Part shown: positions 8,309 to 17,068 of the stretch, one piece after another | Layout: each line of letters starts with the position of its first letter | Numbering within the stretch: the stretch's first letter is position 1 | Assembly (NCBI GenBank): GCA_965249775.1 | Contig: OZ252253.1 | Location: 4,464,001-4,528,000, forward strand | Direction of reading: 5' to 3' | DNA from: UBA822 sp965249775 | Lineage (GTDB): Bacteria; Gemmatimonadota; Gemmatimonadetes; Longimicrobiales; Gaopeijiaceae | DNA: 64,000 bases | Notes under the pieces: model-generated | Told to the model about the DNA's origin: nothing | The model's input: only the letters and a program-made list of their open reading frames with translations | Databases searched by the model: none | Translations under genes and position numbers: made by a program

Positions 8309-8336
8309 AGGCTGCTGAAGGAGTACAGCGGGTCGC
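8307..8336 (+). repeat. Solo left end of the dispersed 300-bp element
   Basis: This 30-base stretch (GAAGGCTGCTGAAGGAGTAC, then AGCGGGTCGC) matches the left terminal arm of the full element at 8824, then homology stops. It overlaps the stop codon of the TPR gene and lies 26 bases before aroQ. Confidence 0.8.
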
Positions 8337-8361
8337 TTCCCGCCGATCAGGGAGATAGATC

Positions 8362-8799
8362 GTGCGCATCGCCCTTATCAACGGTCCCAACCTCGGACTG
8401 CTCGGAAGTCGGGAACCCGAGGTCTACGGAACCGAAACGTTGGACGATATCAACGGCGCAGTGGAATCGCTCGGTTCCGAGTTGGGTGTGGAGGTCGAGA
8501 CCTTCCAATCCAACTCGGAGGGAGCCATCCTCGACTTCCTGGAGGAGGCCGGCCACCGGGTCGACGGCTTCTTGGTCAATGCCGGAGGGCTGACCCACAC
8601 GAGCGTGGCGTTGCGCGACGGGTTGGTGGGTGTCGGGCTCCCGTTTGTGGAGGTCCACCTCTCCAACACGATCGCCCGAGAGGATTTCCGGCGCCATTCC
8701 TATCTCTCTCCGGTAGCCACCGGGGTGGTTCTAGGTTTCGGATCTCAGGGCTATCTTCTAGCGCTGAGAGGGCTCGTGGCCCGAATCACCGGCGAGTAG
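8362..8799 (+). CDS. aroQ: 3-dehydroquinate dehydratase, type II
   Basis: The 145-residue protein starts MRIALINGPNLGLLGSREPE (GTG start) and matches type II dehydroquinases throughout. Arg17 and Tyr22 are in the REPxxYG active-site loop, Asn73 and His79 in the NAGGLTHTS segment, and the EVHLSN and RRHSYLSP motifs are present. The enzyme removes water from 3-dehydroquinate in the shikimate route to aromatic amino acids. GGGAG stands about 10 bases upstream. It lies alone between two pieces of the dispersed repeat. Confidence 0.96.
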   Translation: MRIALINGPNLGLLGSREPEVYGTETLDDINGAVESLGSELGVEVETFQSNSEGAILDFLEEAGHRVDGFLVNAGGLTHTSVALRDGLVGVGLPFVEVHLSNTIAREDFRRHSYLSPVATGVVLGFGSQGYLLALRGLVARITGE

Positions 8800-8823
8800 C
8801 CCGCTGGTTTCTCATCTCTGACC

Positions 8824-9128
8824 AGAAGGTGGTTGAAGGAGTACAGCGGGTCGCGCACATGGCGCTTGTGCGCGTTCAGACAAGGAACGACGACGAGGCG
8901 TAGCAAAGCTACTCCGAGGAGGAGAGACGCAGGATCAACCGCACAACCGCCATGTGCCCACCACCATGAATGACATGATCTTACAAGTCGATGGGTTGCG
9001 GTGGCACGACCCCATCTCCGTTGTTGGAGCTCCTAGCCGTAGCGAATGCTATGGCGTCGTCGCTCCGCCTAGGATCTGGGGCCGTGGCACTCGCAACGCG
9101 ACCCACTGTACTCCTTCAACCACCTTCT
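8824..9128 (+). repeat. Full copy A of a structured dispersed element, about 305 bp
   Basis: The ends are 31-base inverted repeats differing at one base (left arm AGAAGGTGGTTGAAGGAGTA...; right arm its complement). Inside are two further paired regions. One is GCACATGGCG (8855-8864) with CGCCATGTGC (8948-8957), enclosing a GTAGC-AAA-GCTAC hairpin at 8900-8912. The other is 8995-9013 with 9078-9097, enclosing CCGTAGC-GAAT-GCTATGG (9037-9054). The second copy is at 38246-39713. The element ends 7 bases before efp, so it forms the efp leader. It fills most of the 336-base gap between aroQ and efp. Confidence 0.9.
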
Positions 9129-9135
9129 AAGTGTT

Positions 9136-9702
9136 ATGGCCTCGACCGCGGATTTTCGTAACGGTTTGGTGTTGGATATCGATGGACAGCTCTGGACCAT
9201 CACCTACTTCCAGCATGTGAAGCCCGGCAAGGGTGGGGCGTTCGTCAGGACCAAGCTCAAGAACGTTCTCACCGGTGCCGTGGTCGACAAGACGTATCGT
9301 GCTGGGGAGAAGGTGATTGACGTCCGACTCGAGCGCCGCCCTGTGTCTTACAGCTATACAGACGGGCAGCTCTACCACTTCATGGACCAGCAGACCTATG
9401 AGATGATCCCGATCTCTGGTGATCTGCTCGGTGAGGACCAGCTCAGGTATCTGAAGGAGAACATGGAGTGCGAGGGCCTCGTCCACGACGGCACGGTCAT
9501 CAGTGTCGAACTCCCGCAGTTCGTGGAGTTGGTGGTTGCCAAGACCGACCCAGGATTCAAGGGTGACACGGCCCAGGGCGGCACGAAACCCGCTACTCTG
9601 GAGACCGGTGCCGTGATCCAGGTGCCGCTGTTCATCGAACAGGGAGAGGTGGTCAAGGTGGACCGCCGGGAAGAGAAGTACTTGACCCGAGCATCGTCGT
9701 GA
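9136..9702 (+). CDS. efp: Translation elongation factor P
   Basis: The 188-residue protein has the three-domain EF-P length. The loop PGKGGAF carries Lys32, the residue usually modified in this family, and the C-terminal domain holds GDTAQGGTKPATLETGA, the EF-P signature region. EF-P relieves ribosome stalling at proline stretches. Upstream sequence is the end of the dispersed repeat, so there is no ordinary leader and no clear ribosome site. It overlaps accB by one base (TGATG). Confidence 0.97.
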   Translation: MASTADFRNGLVLDIDGQLWTITYFQHVKPGKGGAFVRTKLKNVLTGAVVDKTYRAGEKVIDVRLERRPVSYSYTDGQLYHFMDQQTYEMIPISGDLLGEDQLRYLKENMECEGLVHDGTVISVELPQFVELVVAKTDPGFKGDTAQGGTKPATLETGAVIQVPLFIEQGEVVKVDRREEKYLTRASS

Positions 9703-10220
9703 TGGATCTGGAGTTTGTTCAGAGCCTCATCAAGGCTCTCGATGAGAGCGAGCTGGATTCCATAGAGATCGAGCGAGGGGGCACGCGCATTCGGCTCGCC
9801 AAGACGGCTTCCGCCGATACCGGGGCCGCCTCGGCCGCACCCGCGGCTTCATCGCCGTCGTCCGTGCCGATGGGCTCCTCCGCTGCACCCGCCGGCGCAC
9901 CCGCCGCCGCGCCCGCCGGCGCAGCGACCGGCGCACCAGAGGGGCACCCCCCGCCCGCCGAGACCGCACCGGGAGATTCCGGACTCTTCGAGATCACATC
10001 TCCAATGGTGGGTACCTTCTATCGGGCCCCCGCTCCGGATGCCCCCTCCTACGTCGAATTGGGTGCCACCGTTTCTCCGGGTGACACACTCTGCATCATC
10101 GAGGCCATGAAGCTCATGAATGAGCTGGAATGTGAGGTCGCGGGTGTCATTCGAGAGATCTGTGTCGAAAGCGCCGAGCCCGTTGAGTTTGGGCAGGTAC
10201 TGTTTCGCGTTTCCCAGTGA
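9702..10220 (+). CDS. accB: Acetyl-CoA carboxylase biotin carboxyl carrier protein
   Basis: The 172-residue protein has an N-terminal helix region (MDLEFVQSLIKALDESEL), an Ala/Pro-rich flexible linker (about residues 38-88) and a C-terminal biotinyl domain with EAMKLMNE, where Lys137 is the biotin site. It carries carboxybiotin between the AccC and carboxyltransferase subunits in fatty acid synthesis. The ATG at 9702 is preferred to the GTG at 9699 because it gives the usual TGATG junction with efp. accC follows after 37 bases. Confidence 0.96.
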   Translation: MDLEFVQSLIKALDESELDSIEIERGGTRIRLAKTASADTGAASAAPAASSPSSVPMGSSAAPAGAPAAAPAGAATGAPEGHPPPAETAPGDSGLFEITSPMVGTFYRAPAPDAPSYVELGATVSPGDTLCIIEAMKLMNELECEVAGVIREICVESAEPVEFGQVLFRVSQ

Positions 10221-10257
10221 TGCAGGGGCCGGCGCAGCCTTCCCAAGGGTTGGCTAA

Positions 10258-11616
10258 GTGTTCAAGAAGCTGTTGATCGCCAATCGTGGCGAGATAGCCC
10301 TGCGCATCATCCGGGCATGCCACGAACTCGGTGTGAAGACGGTGGCCGTCTACTCAGAGGCGGACCGGGAGTCGCTCCATGTCCGTTTCTCCGACGAGGA
10401 CGTTTGCGTCGGTCCGGCGCCGGCAAGGGACAGCTACCTGAACATCCCCCAAATCATTTCGGCTGCGGAGGTGACAGGGGCCGAGGCCATCCATCCGGGA
10501 TACGGATTCTTGGCGGAGAACGCCGAGTTCAGCGAGATCTGTCAGCGCTCTGACATCGTGTTCGTGGGTCCGAACCCGGATCAGATCCGCTCGATGGGTG
10601 ACAAGGCGACCGCCCGTCAGACGATGATGGACCTCGGCGTGCCCACGGTACCGGGTTCGGACGGGGTCATATCGGATCCCGACGAGGGTGAAAGGGTCGC
10701 CGCTGAGATCGGCTTTCCAGTCATGATCAAGGCCTCCTCGGGTGGGGGAGGGAAGGGGATGCGAATCGCACCCGACGTTGAATCTTTTGCTCCCATGTTC
10801 CAGGCGGCGCAAACAGAGGCCGGGGCTGCGTTCGGCGATCCGGATGTCTACCTCGAGAAGTGCATTGTCGAACCGAGGCACGTCGAGTTCCAGGTCTTCG
10901 GGGACGAGCATGGCAGGGTGGTCCACCTCGGTGAGCGAGATTGCTCCATCCAGCGCCGACATCAAAAGCTGATTGAAGAGGCTCCTTCGCCGGTGCTGAC
11001 GCCCGAGTTGCGAGAAGAAATGGGAGAAGCGGCTATCCTGGCGGCCGAAGGGATCGACTATGTGGGAGCCGGTACAGTAGAGTTCCTCGTCGATTCCGGT
11101 GGATCGTTCTATTTTATCGAGATGAACACGCGGATTCAGGTAGAGCACCCGGTCACGGAAGTCACGACTGGACTCGATCTGGTAAAGGAGCAGATTCGCG
11201 TGGCTGCCGGTGAACCACTGTCGTTCCCCAGCGAAATCCCACAGGTGCGAGGCCACGCCATCGAATTTCGTGTGAACGCCGAGGATGCCTTACTGGATTT
11301 CGCACCCTCCCCGGGGCCGATCATGACGTTCCATCCTCCGGGCGGACCCGGTGTTCGGCTAGATACGCATCTGTACAGCGGCTATCAGGTACCGCCGCAC
11401 TACGATTCCCTGCTTGCCAAGTTGATTGTCAGCGGTAAGGATCGAGAAGAAACCATCGTGCGTGCGAGGCATGCGCTCGAGTCCTTCGTGATCGAAGGGA
11501 TCAACACCACGATTCCGTTCCTCGCCGAGATTACACGGGATGAGGAATTCGTGGCCGGTGGGGTGGACACCGGATTCATCGATCGTTTTCTAGCCGAGCG
11601 CTCAGGCGAATCATGA
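10258..11616 (+). CDS. accC: Acetyl-CoA carboxylase biotin carboxylase subunit
   Basis: The 452-residue protein begins MFKKLLIANRGEIALRIIRA (GTG start) and shows the ATP-grasp features of biotin carboxylase: HPGYGFLAENAEF, the glycine-rich KASSGGGGKGMR loop, ERDCSIQRRHQKLIEE and MNTRIQVEHPVTE. It carboxylates the biotin on AccB using ATP and bicarbonate. Length is typical. It follows accB and overlaps comB by four bases (ATGA). The carboxyltransferase genes accA/accD are not in the window. Confidence 0.97.
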   Translation: MFKKLLIANRGEIALRIIRACHELGVKTVAVYSEADRESLHVRFSDEDVCVGPAPARDSYLNIPQIISAAEVTGAEAIHPGYGFLAENAEFSEICQRSDIVFVGPNPDQIRSMGDKATARQTMMDLGVPTVPGSDGVISDPDEGERVAAEIGFPVMIKASSGGGGKGMRIAPDVESFAPMFQAAQTEAGAAFGDPDVYLEKCIVEPRHVEFQVFGDEHGRVVHLGERDCSIQRRHQKLIEEAPSPVLTPELREEMGEAAILAAEGIDYVGAGTVEFLVDSGGSFYFIEMNTRIQVEHPVTEVTTGLDLVKEQIRVAAGEPLSFPSEIPQVRGHAIEFRVNAEDALLDFAPSPGPIMTFHPPGGPGVRLDTHLYSGYQVPPHYDSLLAKLIVSGKDREETIVRARHALESFVIEGINTTIPFLAEITRDEEFVAGGVDTGFIDRFLAERSGES

Positions 11617-12332
11617 AGATCGACGTCCATTTCGAGCCCGCAGCCCCGCTGCCGGACCTGACTGGGAGTTTGGTGGTGGTGATCGATGTCCTGCGTGCGA
11701 CGAGCGTGATGGTTGAGGCGCTCGTCAACGGTGCCCAGGGCGTCTATCCCGCCCCCTCGACAGAAGAGGCGATCAAGTTGGCGTCTTCCCTGGGGCGGGA
11801 TGACACGATTCTGTGCGGTGAGGCACGCGGACTCAAGATCGAGGGATTCGACCTCGGGAATTCTCCCAGGGAGTTCTCGGCCGAAATGGTCGAGGGTAAG
11901 CGGTTGGTCATGAGCACCACGAACGGAACCCGCGCTTTCTTCCTGGTCGAAGATGCCGTAAAGGTCTTGGCCTGCAGCTTCATGAATCTGAGTGCGGTCG
12001 CGGCGGCGGCGATGTCGGCCGACTCGATCGCCGTCGTCTGCGCGGGAATGGAGGGGCTATTCTCTCTCGACGACGCTGTCTGCGCGGGAGCCCTCGTTCA
12101 GCGTCTCAGAGAGGCGGCCGACGTCGAGGTCGAGCTCAACGACGCCGCGATGGGAGCCGTAGAGATGGCGCTGACTTTCAAGGTGAACACCCATTTCCTC
12201 GCGTCGACATCGTCGGGTAGGCACCTGATCGCGATCGGACATCGAGACGATCTCGAGGTTTGCGCGGAAATCAATCGCCACGCCGGGGTGCCTGTGATGG
12301 ACGACCGGGTCATCCAGCTCGTGCCCCGATAG
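11613..12332 (+). CDS. comB: 2-phosphosulfolactate phosphatase family protein (ComB)
   Basis: The 239-residue protein matches the ComB family: VVVIDVLRATSVMVEALVNG near the N-terminus, CGEARGLKIEGFDLGNSP in the middle and TTNGTRA around residue 105. The founding archaeal enzyme dephosphorylates 2-phosphosulfolactate in coenzyme M synthesis. In bacteria without coenzyme M the substrate is unclear, so the family name is safe but the reaction is not. It overlaps accC by ATGA and is followed by ftsK after 13 bases. Confidence 0.85.
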   Translation: MKIDVHFEPAAPLPDLTGSLVVVIDVLRATSVMVEALVNGAQGVYPAPSTEEAIKLASSLGRDDTILCGEARGLKIEGFDLGNSPREFSAEMVEGKRLVMSTTNGTRAFFLVEDAVKVLACSFMNLSAVAAAAMSADSIAVVCAGMEGLFSLDDAVCAGALVQRLREAADVEVELNDAAMGAVEMALTFKVNTHFLASTSSGRHLIAIGHRDDLEVCAEINRHAGVPVMDDRVIQLVPR

Positions 12333-12345
12333 CTAGAGGTTAGAC

Positions 12346-14763
12346 ATGCTGTCTCAGAAGCAGCAGCGAGACATCGCCGCCACCGGCTTGTTTGTTTTGG
12401 GGCTCTTCCTTCTAGTGGCTCTCATCCCAACGTCGGTGCTCGGCTCGCGGGGTGCGGAGTGGTTCCCGTCGGGGAACATGATGGGCTGGGTCGGAGAGAC
12501 GGTGCGGGCTGTGCTCACCGCGCTGCTAGGCGTTTCGTCGGTTTTCCTTTCCGGCCTCCTCATTTTCGGCGGGCTCAGGATGAGCGAGTGGCTGTCTGTG
12601 GGGTGGGCGACACGCCTCTCGATTCTCATGGGCGGTCTCATGTTGATCGTGCCCGTTGGCCTCGGGATCCTCGGGCGTGATCCACAAACTGTGGGCCGAT
12701 GGGGCGAGCTGGTGGGCCCTCCCCTCACCGCGGCTTTCGGCGTTCTGGGCGCGAGCCTCGTCGTTGTGCTCGCCCTCGTGGCTCTATCCGTGGGCACTCT
12801 GGGGTGGAATCCGCTCAGGGCCTTGGCGCATGGCATGGCGCAAGGGACGGGAATGATGGCGCGCGGAGCTCGTGGCCTCGTCTCCGTGGGGGAACGCCTC
12901 AAGGCTCGGTGGGACCAGCGCTCGAGAGACCGGCGGGAGGGAACGCCGCCCATGGACCTCTTGGAGGGTGATGCCGCGTCCGACCCCGCCGAGGACGTCG
13001 ATGATGCCGTCGGCCAAGGGGACGGTGACGCGCTTGGGGAGCCATACGACGGGAAGCTGGGGGCGGTCGGTCAGGTCGAAGAAGGGGAGGGGAGCGGAGA
13101 CGAGGAGGGGAGCGGGGACGAGGAGGGGGGCGCGGACGAGGAGAGGGGCGGGGACGAGGAGGGTCGCCTCGGTGACGACCCCGGCCCGGTACCCGACCCG
13201 TTTGGCGAAGGAGAGTTCTCCGACACGGGACTTCCTCCGGTAGAGTTCATGTCAGCGGCGGATGACGCACATCGCCATGACATGGAGCTGGAGCTCGACG
13301 CGTTGGGTGAGGTTCTGATCGAAAAGCTTCAGACGTTCAACGTCGAGGGTGAGATCGGTGGCCGGACGACGGGCCCCGTGGTCACGCAGTACGAGGTGAT
13401 CCCTGCACCGGGGGTGAAGGTGAACAAGATCGCCAACCTCGATGCCGACCTTGCTCTGGCGATGAAGGCGAAAAGTATTCGAATCGTGGCCCCGATCCCC
13501 GGGAAAGGCGCCGTCGGTGTGGAGATCCCCAACCCCGAGGCGGAGGTGGTCCGCCTTCGCGACATCCTAGACTCGCCGACCTACCAGCGCAGCCGTGCCG
13601 AACTCCCTTTGGCCCTCGGCAAGGATCTCAACGGACGGCCTTATGTGGCCGATCTCCGCAAGATGCCCCACATCCTCATCGCCGGGGCTACCGGGTCCGG
13701 GAAGTCGATCTGTCTAAACACGATCATTACCAGCTTGGTCTACCGCCATACGCCCAGGACTCTGCGGCTCCTCATGGTCGATCCCAAGATGGTTGAGCTC
13801 TCCACGTACCGTTTACTGCCACACCTCCGCCACAGCGTGGTCACGGACCCGCGAGATGCCGCGGGGCTTCTCAAGTGGGCGGTCCTGGAGATGGATCGCC
13901 GATATAACCTGTTGAGCACGAACGGCGTGCGTTCGATCGGCGAGTTCAACGAGCGGGTGGAGGAGGGCGTGACGCTCCGGAGGTCCGAGCCGAAGGGCGA
14001 CGACGACGATCCGGACCGATGGCTCTACGACGACGGGGTCTTACCCTATGTGGTGGTGGTCGTCGACGAATTGGCGGACCTCATGATGACCGTGCAGAGT
14101 GAGGTGGAGAAGCCGCTAACCCATCTCGCCCAAAAGGGCCGGGCCATCGGAATCCACCTGATCGTGGCCACGCAGCGGCCGAGCGTGAACGTCATCACGG
14201 GCCTCATCAAGGCGAACTTTCCCTCCCGCATCGCTTTCCGCGTGGCGTCGAAGACCGATTCACGCACCATCATCGACCAGAACGGAGCCGACAGCCTGCT
14301 CGGAAACGGCGATATGCTCTTCCTGCCCCCGGGCTCGAGCGAGCCCGTCCGGATTCAGGGGGCCTACATCTCTACGGCGGAGACCGATCGGATGATGGGC
14401 TGGTACCGGGATCAGATCGAGCTTCGGAGAGAGGCGTTGGACGAGACGGAATCAGAGAAGGAATCGGATATTCTGGAACAGATGCGGGCCTTTGAGCACG
14501 AGGCCGAGATGGCGGTCGGGGCCATAGGCGCGGGAGAGTGGGACGAGCTCTTCCGTGCAGCGGGCGAGGTGTGCGTCCAGCAGCAGCAAGGCTCGACATC
14601 GCTGCTCCAGCGAAAGCTCAAGGTCGGTTACGGACGGGCCGCCCGGATCGTGGACCAACTGCATGACGCCGGCATCCTGGGGCCATCCGAGGGCTCGAAG
14701 GCGAGAGAGGTGCTCGTCGGCCTCGACGAGCTCGAGACGATCTGCGCACACCGGGGACTGTAG
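12346..14763 (+). CDS. ftsK: DNA translocase FtsK/SpoIIIE
   Basis: The 805-residue protein has four N-terminal membrane helices (about residues 10-155), an acidic low-complexity linker (about 200-290), and the FtsK motor. The motor has GATGSGKS (Walker A, about 446-453), VDPKMVELS, VVVVDELADLMM (Walker B, about 569) and ATQRPSVNVITGLIKANFPS. A winged-helix gamma domain (TSLLQRKLKVGYGRAARI) lies at the C-terminus. It pumps chromosomal DNA through the division septum. The linker is unusually repetitive in SGDEEG units. The next gene, lolA, is often found beside ftsK. Confidence 0.96.
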   Translation: MLSQKQQRDIAATGLFVLGLFLLVALIPTSVLGSRGAEWFPSGNMMGWVGETVRAVLTALLGVSSVFLSGLLIFGGLRMSEWLSVGWATRLSILMGGLMLIVPVGLGILGRDPQTVGRWGELVGPPLTAAFGVLGASLVVVLALVALSVGTLGWNPLRALAHGMAQGTGMMARGARGLVSVGERLKARWDQRSRDRREGTPPMDLLEGDAASDPAEDVDDAVGQGDGDALGEPYDGKLGAVGQVEEGEGSGDEEGSGDEEGGADEERGGDEEGRLGDDPGPVPDPFGEGEFSDTGLPPVEFMSAADDAHRHDMELELDALGEVLIEKLQTFNVEGEIGGRTTGPVVTQYEVIPAPGVKVNKIANLDADLALAMKAKSIRIVAPIPGKGAVGVEIPNPEAEVVRLRDILDSPTYQRSRAELPLALGKDLNGRPYVADLRKMPHILIAGATGSGKSICLNTIITSLVYRHTPRTLRLLMVDPKMVELSTYRLLPHLRHSVVTDPRDAAGLLKWAVLEMDRRYNLLSTNGVRSIGEFNERVEEGVTLRRSEPKGDDDDPDRWLYDDGVLPYVVVVVDELADLMMTVQSEVEKPLTHLAQKGRAIGIHLIVATQRPSVNVITGLIKANFPSRIAFRVASKTDSRTIIDQNGADSLLGNGDMLFLPPGSSEPVRIQGAYISTAETDRMMGWYRDQIELRREALDETESEKESDILEQMRAFEHEAEMAVGAIGAGEWDELFRAAGEVCVQQQQGSTSLLQRKLKVGYGRAARIVDQLHDAGILGPSEGSKAREVLVGLDELETICAHRGL
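13081..13170 (+). repeat. In-frame GDEEG-coding tandem repeat in ftsK linker
   Basis: Purine-rich units of GGGAGCGGGGACGAGGA type are repeated four to five times and encode SGDEEGSGDEEGGADEE-like acidic sequence. The reading frame of ftsK is kept. Confidence 0.8.
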
Positions 14764-14830
14764 TGACAGAGAGTCCGGGCCGGTTCCCCTCCTCGGAACG
14801 GGTCTGTCGCCGACCGTGTATGGACGGCGC

Positions 14831-15562
14831 ATGAACGAGCCGTCCCACATCCGACGTCCCTGTCTGCCGCGGGCCCTGATCGTTCCGCTCCTGTTGGCCT
14901 CCCTCCTCTCGGTGTCGCGCTCGCTCGGTGGCCAGGACGGGCAGGCCTACCGGGTGCTAGACGCCGCTAGCGAGCGCTACTATGGCCTCGAAACCCTGTG
15001 CGCTCACTTCGAGCAGGTCAACGAAGTCACGCTCCTGAGGCAGACTGTCGCGAGTGAGGGCACACTCTGCCTGCGGCAGCCCGGTCGCTTTTCCATGCGC
15101 TCCAGTGATCCGGAGGGGGATCTCGTGGTCGTGGACGGGGAGTTCCTGTGGACCTTCTATCCCAGCCAGGACGACGTGCAGGTGATGCGTTTTCCGGCGG
15201 CGGAGCAGGGCGGGTTCAACTTCTACAAGAACTTTCTGGAAGATCCGCGGGGACGGTTCGAGGCGGTGCATGAGGGCCGAGAGCCGATGGGCGACGGACT
15301 GTCCCACAGGATCGCGTTGAAGCCGAGGGAGACCGATGGTGTGCAGTCCGCGGACTTTCGATCCGCGATTGTTTGGCTCGATGTCGACAACTACCTGATC
15401 ACGGCCTTGGAAATCCACAACACCAGCGAATCGATCCGGCGAGTCCGGCTCACGGACATCCGCGTGGACGTCGAAGTCCCGGACGAGGTATTCCGCTTCG
15501 TGCCACCCGAAGGTACGCAGGTGTTCACGCCACCGGACGACGCGAACGTGGTCCCGGGATGA
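14831..15562 (+). CDS. lolA: Outer-membrane lipoprotein carrier protein LolA
   Basis: From the ATG at 14831 the product has 243 residues: a signal peptide with hydrophobic core LIVPLLLASLLSVSRSLGG, then a LolA-like domain (LDAASERYYGLETLCAHFEQ; GTLCLRQPGRFSMRS; VVVDGEFLWTFYPSQDDVQV; FRFVPPEGTQVF). LolA carries lipoproteins across the periplasm to the outer membrane. A longer open frame begins at 14555 inside ftsK, but only the part from 14831 starts with a signal peptide. The stop overlaps the rimO start (GATGA). Its presence supports a double-membrane cell. Confidence 0.9.
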   Translation: MNEPSHIRRPCLPRALIVPLLLASLLSVSRSLGGQDGQAYRVLDAASERYYGLETLCAHFEQVNEVTLLRQTVASEGTLCLRQPGRFSMRSSDPEGDLVVVDGEFLWTFYPSQDDVQVMRFPAAEQGGFNFYKNFLEDPRGRFEAVHEGREPMGDGLSHRIALKPRETDGVQSADFRSAIVWLDVDNYLITALEIHNTSESIRRVRLTDIRVDVEVPDEVFRFVPPEGTQVFTPPDDANVVPG

Positions 15563-17040
15563 GAACGAGAGCCTTGCCGGTCTTTCCCCTGGCTCCCGAT
15601 CCGATCCGATCCGATGTAGCGCGAGATGTTGAGGCAGTGCGGCTCTCGATCGATCCCATCGGACCGGCCGATGGCCCCCAGGTCGGCCTCGTGACGCTTG
15701 GGTGCGACAAGAACACCGTGGATTCGGAGAAGATGATGGCGGCGTTGGTGGGGCACGGCGCGCGTGTCTCATCCGACATCGATCGCTCCGATGTGGTGGT
15801 CGTGAACACGTGCGGGTTCATCGAGTCGGCCAAGGAACAGTCGATCGAGACCATCCTTGAGGCATGCCGGCTCAAGGAGGAGGGCCGGGTTCGTGCGGTG
15901 GTCGCCGTGGGATGCATGGTTCAACGGTACAAAGAGGAGCTCAGCGCCGAGATTCCCGAAGTGGATCTTTTTCTGGGACTCTCGGAGATGGCCTCGCTGA
16001 TCCCTGAACTGCGCCGTAGCGGCTTTCTTCCGGATTCGCTGGAAGGCGTGTCTACGATGGAGCGGCCGCTACGAATCCTTTCCGCCGAGACGCCGCACAC
16101 GTCCTTCCTCAAGATCAGCGAGGGATGCGACCACACCTGTGCGTTTTGTGCCATTCCGAGCTTTCGTGGACTGCACCGCTCGGCCCCGCTCCCCGAGTTG
16201 GTAGCGGAGGCCCGGGCCCTTGCGCGGCAGGGGGTGAAAGAGTTGAACATCATCTCCCAGGACACGACCTGGTATGGTCGTGACCTGCGGAGAAAGGACG
16301 GCTCGGCGCCGCTCCTCCCGGAGCTGCTGCGGGCGTTGGTTGCCGAGACGGATGTGCCGTGGCTTCGCCTCTTCTACATGTATCCGTCGGGCATCACCCG
16401 CGAGATGATCGAGTTGATGGCGCGTGAGGACGTGCTCCTTCCGTATCTCGATATGCCGCTCCAACACGGAAGCGACAGGATTCTCGAAGCTATGCGGAGG
16501 CCCGAACGTCAGGCGGTCATCCGGGAGCGCGTGGCCTGGATCCGGGAAGCGGTACCCGACGTAACGCTCCGGACGACCGTCATCGTAGGATTCCCAGGCG
16601 AGTCCGAGAAAGACTTCGACGGCATGCTCGATCTCCTGGAGGAGCTTCGTTTCGACCGGGTGGGCGGGTTCACCTATTCGGTCGAAGATGGCACTCCGGC
16701 GGCGGTTCTGCCCGACCAAATCCCGGATTCACTGAAGCGGGAGCGCCTGGAACGGCTCATGGATCTCCAGCGAATGATCTCCGCAGAACGGAACGAGGCG
16801 CTGATCGGTCAGAGATTCCGGGCCCTGGTCGATGAAGTCTCGGACGACCCCGGACCGCTCGGAGCCGATGCGGCCGGCCGGCCGGTGGGTGTGGCTCGGA
16901 CGGTCGGCCAGGCCATCGAGGTAGACGGCGTCACGCACGTTCATCCCTTCGATGGGCTCGCACCCGGACAGTTCGTGACAGTTGAGATCGAAGATGCAGA
17001 GGAGTACGACCTGATCGCGCGGGTGGTGGAGAACGAGTGA
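15559..17040 (+). CDS. rimO: Ribosomal protein uS12 methylthiotransferase RimO
   Basis: The 493-residue protein has the MTTase layout. The N-terminal domain starts GLVTLGCDKNTVDSEKM, with cluster cysteines in LGCDKN, NTCGF and VGCM. The radical-SAM motif CDHTCAFC has Cys190, Cys194 and Cys197, and a C-terminal TRAM domain follows. LGCDKN rather than the GC-N variant of MiaB favours RimO, which methylthiolates an aspartate of S12. The ATG at 15559 overlaps the lolA stop and adds about 38 residues before the conserved core. An earlier open stretch from 15373 lies inside lolA. Confidence 0.94.
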   Translation: MRTRALPVFPLAPDPIRSDVARDVEAVRLSIDPIGPADGPQVGLVTLGCDKNTVDSEKMMAALVGHGARVSSDIDRSDVVVVNTCGFIESAKEQSIETILEACRLKEEGRVRAVVAVGCMVQRYKEELSAEIPEVDLFLGLSEMASLIPELRRSGFLPDSLEGVSTMERPLRILSAETPHTSFLKISEGCDHTCAFCAIPSFRGLHRSAPLPELVAEARALARQGVKELNIISQDTTWYGRDLRRKDGSAPLLPELLRALVAETDVPWLRLFYMYPSGITREMIELMAREDVLLPYLDMPLQHGSDRILEAMRRPERQAVIRERVAWIREAVPDVTLRTTVIVGFPGESEKDFDGMLDLLEELRFDRVGGFTYSVEDGTPAAVLPDQIPDSLKRERLERLMDLQRMISAERNEALIGQRFRALVDEVSDDPGPLGADAAGRPVGVARTVGQAIEVDGVTHVHPFDGLAPGQFVTVEIEDAEEYDLIARVVENE

Positions 17041-17068
17041 CCGACTGGCCCCGGGTGGAAAGCGTATA

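Noticed and set aside
8966..9130. 54-codon frame inside element copy A, also open in part in copy B
   Set aside because: Differences between copies change amino acids freely (for example GAA to TAT), and copy B has a TAG where copy A has TGG, so there is no sign of coding constraint. Stem pairing explains the conservation better.
10354..11256. 300-codon minus-strand frame opposite accC
   Set aside because: It is a shadow of the highly conserved accC gene in GC-rich sequence.
14555..14830. Upstream extension of the lolA frame into ftsK
   Set aside because: It overlaps the conserved ftsK C-terminal domain. The signal peptide starts only at 14831.
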